NCBI GenBank assembly: GCA_965372385.1
Contig: CBDVCD010000198.1
Span: forward strand, 1 to 6,534
Reading direction: 5' to 3'
Length of the DNA: 6,534 bases
DNA from: JASJBU01 sp965372385
Lineage (GTDB): Bacteria; Pseudomonadota; Gammaproteobacteria; Chromatiales; Chromatiaceae
Positions within the stretch are counted from its first letter, which is position 1. Every line of letters begins with the position of its first letter. A program made the position numbers and the translations under genes. Shown here in pieces: positions 6,256 to 6,534 of the stretch. Under the pieces are notes generated by a model, which worked only from the letters and a program-made list of their open reading frames with translations, had not been told where the DNA came from and made no database searches.

Positions 6256-6301
6256 ATAATAAAAAACCTTGTTTAATCCTGGATTTTTAGAAAAGCTGAA
6301 T

Positions 6302-6307
6302 TATACT
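6302..6307 (+). promoter_or_regulatory. Possible -10 box for the lysine-rich gene
   Basis: TATACT at 6302-6307 would start transcription near 6313-6315, leaving a leader of about 33 bases. No good -35 lies at the right distance: the best TTG (TTGTTT, 6269-6274) is 27 bases upstream. An activator or a sigma factor that tolerates poor -35 boxes, such as sigma S, is possible but not shown. Confidence 0.35.
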
Positions 6308-6334
6308 CTGGTCATCTATTGGATAGATCTCCCC

Positions 6335-6340
6335 GGAGGA
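6335..6340 (+). promoter_or_regulatory. Strong ribosome binding site
   Basis: GGAGGA at 6335-6340 lies 7 bases before the ATG at 6348. It is the best Shine-Dalgarno in the window and fixes the start of the lysine-rich gene; it also suggests high expression, as expected for an abundant DNA-binding protein. Confidence 0.85.
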
Positions 6341-6347
6341 TCGATAA

Positions 6348-6534
6348 ATGGTGAAGAAAAAGGCCGCGATAAAGAAAGCAGCAGTCAAACGCAGGGTTTC
6401 CACAACAAAAAAGGTTGCTGCAAAAAAGAAAGTGGCGGTAAAGAAGAAGGCAAGCAAAAAGAGCGTAGCCAAGAAAAAGGTTTCCGCCACGAAGAAGAAA
6501 GTAGCGGCGAAAAAGAAGGTAGCAACGAAGAAGA
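6348..6534 (+). CDS. Lysine-rich histone H1-like protein, 5' part
   Basis: The reading frame opens at ATG 6348-6350 and stays open for 62 codons to the window edge, so the C-terminus is missing. The peptide is low-complexity: 27 of 62 residues are lysine, with nearly all the rest Ala, Val, Ser and Thr and no acidic residue. It consists of imperfect 6-10-residue units such as VAAKKK, VAVKKK, SVAKKK, VSATKKK and VAAKKK. This is the make-up of bacterial histone H1-like proteins (AlgP/AlgR3, HctB/Hc2 and PhaF tails), which bind DNA non-specifically and may compact the nucleoid. A lysine-rich N-terminal extension on another protein cannot be excluded until the rest is seen. The strong ribosome binding site and lack of any other plausible frame support it; the antisense frame rich in Phe, Leu and Ala is its mirror image. 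Confidence 0.85.
   Translation, partial: MVKKKAAIKKAAVKRRVSTTKKVAAKKKVAVKKKASKKSVAKKKVSATKKKVAAKKKVATKK

Larger units (their letters stand above)
5954..6347. other. AT-rich intergenic region between fau and the lysine-rich gene
   Basis: This 394-base stretch holds the inverted-repeat element (5979-6082), a doubtful 33-codon ORF (6154-6255), a possible -10 box (6302-6307) and a strong ribosome binding site (6335-6340). No intrinsic terminator with a GC stem and T-run was found after fau. From about 6083 to 6310 base composition is clearly more AT-rich than the genes to the left, with several A and T runs and no recognisable gene remnant. Confidence 0.7.

Noticed and set aside
6275..6285. Short palindrome AATCC-T-GGATT near the expected -35 of the lysine-rich gene
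   Set aside because: A 5-bp arm palindrome is expected by chance in a region this size, and no regulator is encoded nearby to pair it with.
6287..6490. A Phe/Leu/Ala-rich minus-strand frame resembling a membrane peptide
   Set aside because: It is the antisense image of lysine codons (AAG/AAA read as CTT/TTT) in the histone-like gene, which has a strong ribosome binding site.

Overview
This window is a core-genome segment of a gammaproteobacterium. The gene order glycine riboswitch / ubiI / ubiH / pepP / ygfB, divergent from a zapB-like gene / zapA / 6S RNA / fau, is the arrangement I know from Pseudomonas and, in part, from E. coli. The genes are moderately GC-rich. The intergenic repeat near the right end resembles short dispersed palindromes I associate with sulfur-oxidising and related Gammaproteobacteria, but genus cannot be fixed from the sequence.

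Left part (1-4485, minus strand): a tightly packed operon ygfB-pepP-ubiH-ubiI, with junctions of 14 bp overlap, a 1 bp gap and 8 bp overlap. UbiH and UbiI are paralogous FAD monooxygenases of ubiquinone biosynthesis. PepP is an X-Pro aminopeptidase. YgfB is a small UPF0149 protein. Just past ubiI, at the window's left edge, lies a well-conserved glycine riboswitch aptamer. It has its own sigma70-like promoter embedded at the ubiI stop codon. The regulated gene, presumably gcvT of the glycine cleavage system, is outside the window.

Middle (4486-4580): a divergent promoter region. The rightward promoter has near-consensus hexamers, and its predicted start site falls on or next to the ATG of the first gene, so that mRNA may be leaderless.

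Right part (4581-5953, plus strand): a small coiled-coil protein of the TIGR02449/ZapB-like type overlaps zapA by 4 bp. These are followed by the 6S RNA gene (ssrS) and fau (5-formyltetrahydrofolate cyclo-ligase), the classical ssrS-fau pairing. Folate and one-carbon metabolism thus appears at both ends of the window: Fau on the right and the glycine-cleavage riboswitch on the left.

Far right (5954-6534): an AT-rich intergenic stretch holds a 104-bp inverted-repeat element and a doubtful 33-codon ORF. It ends in the start of a lysine-rich, histone H1-like protein with KKKVA-type repeats that runs off the window. I see no evidence for an undescribed defence or mobile system. The palindromic element, the leaderless start and the lysine-rich protein are the points that deserve a second look.
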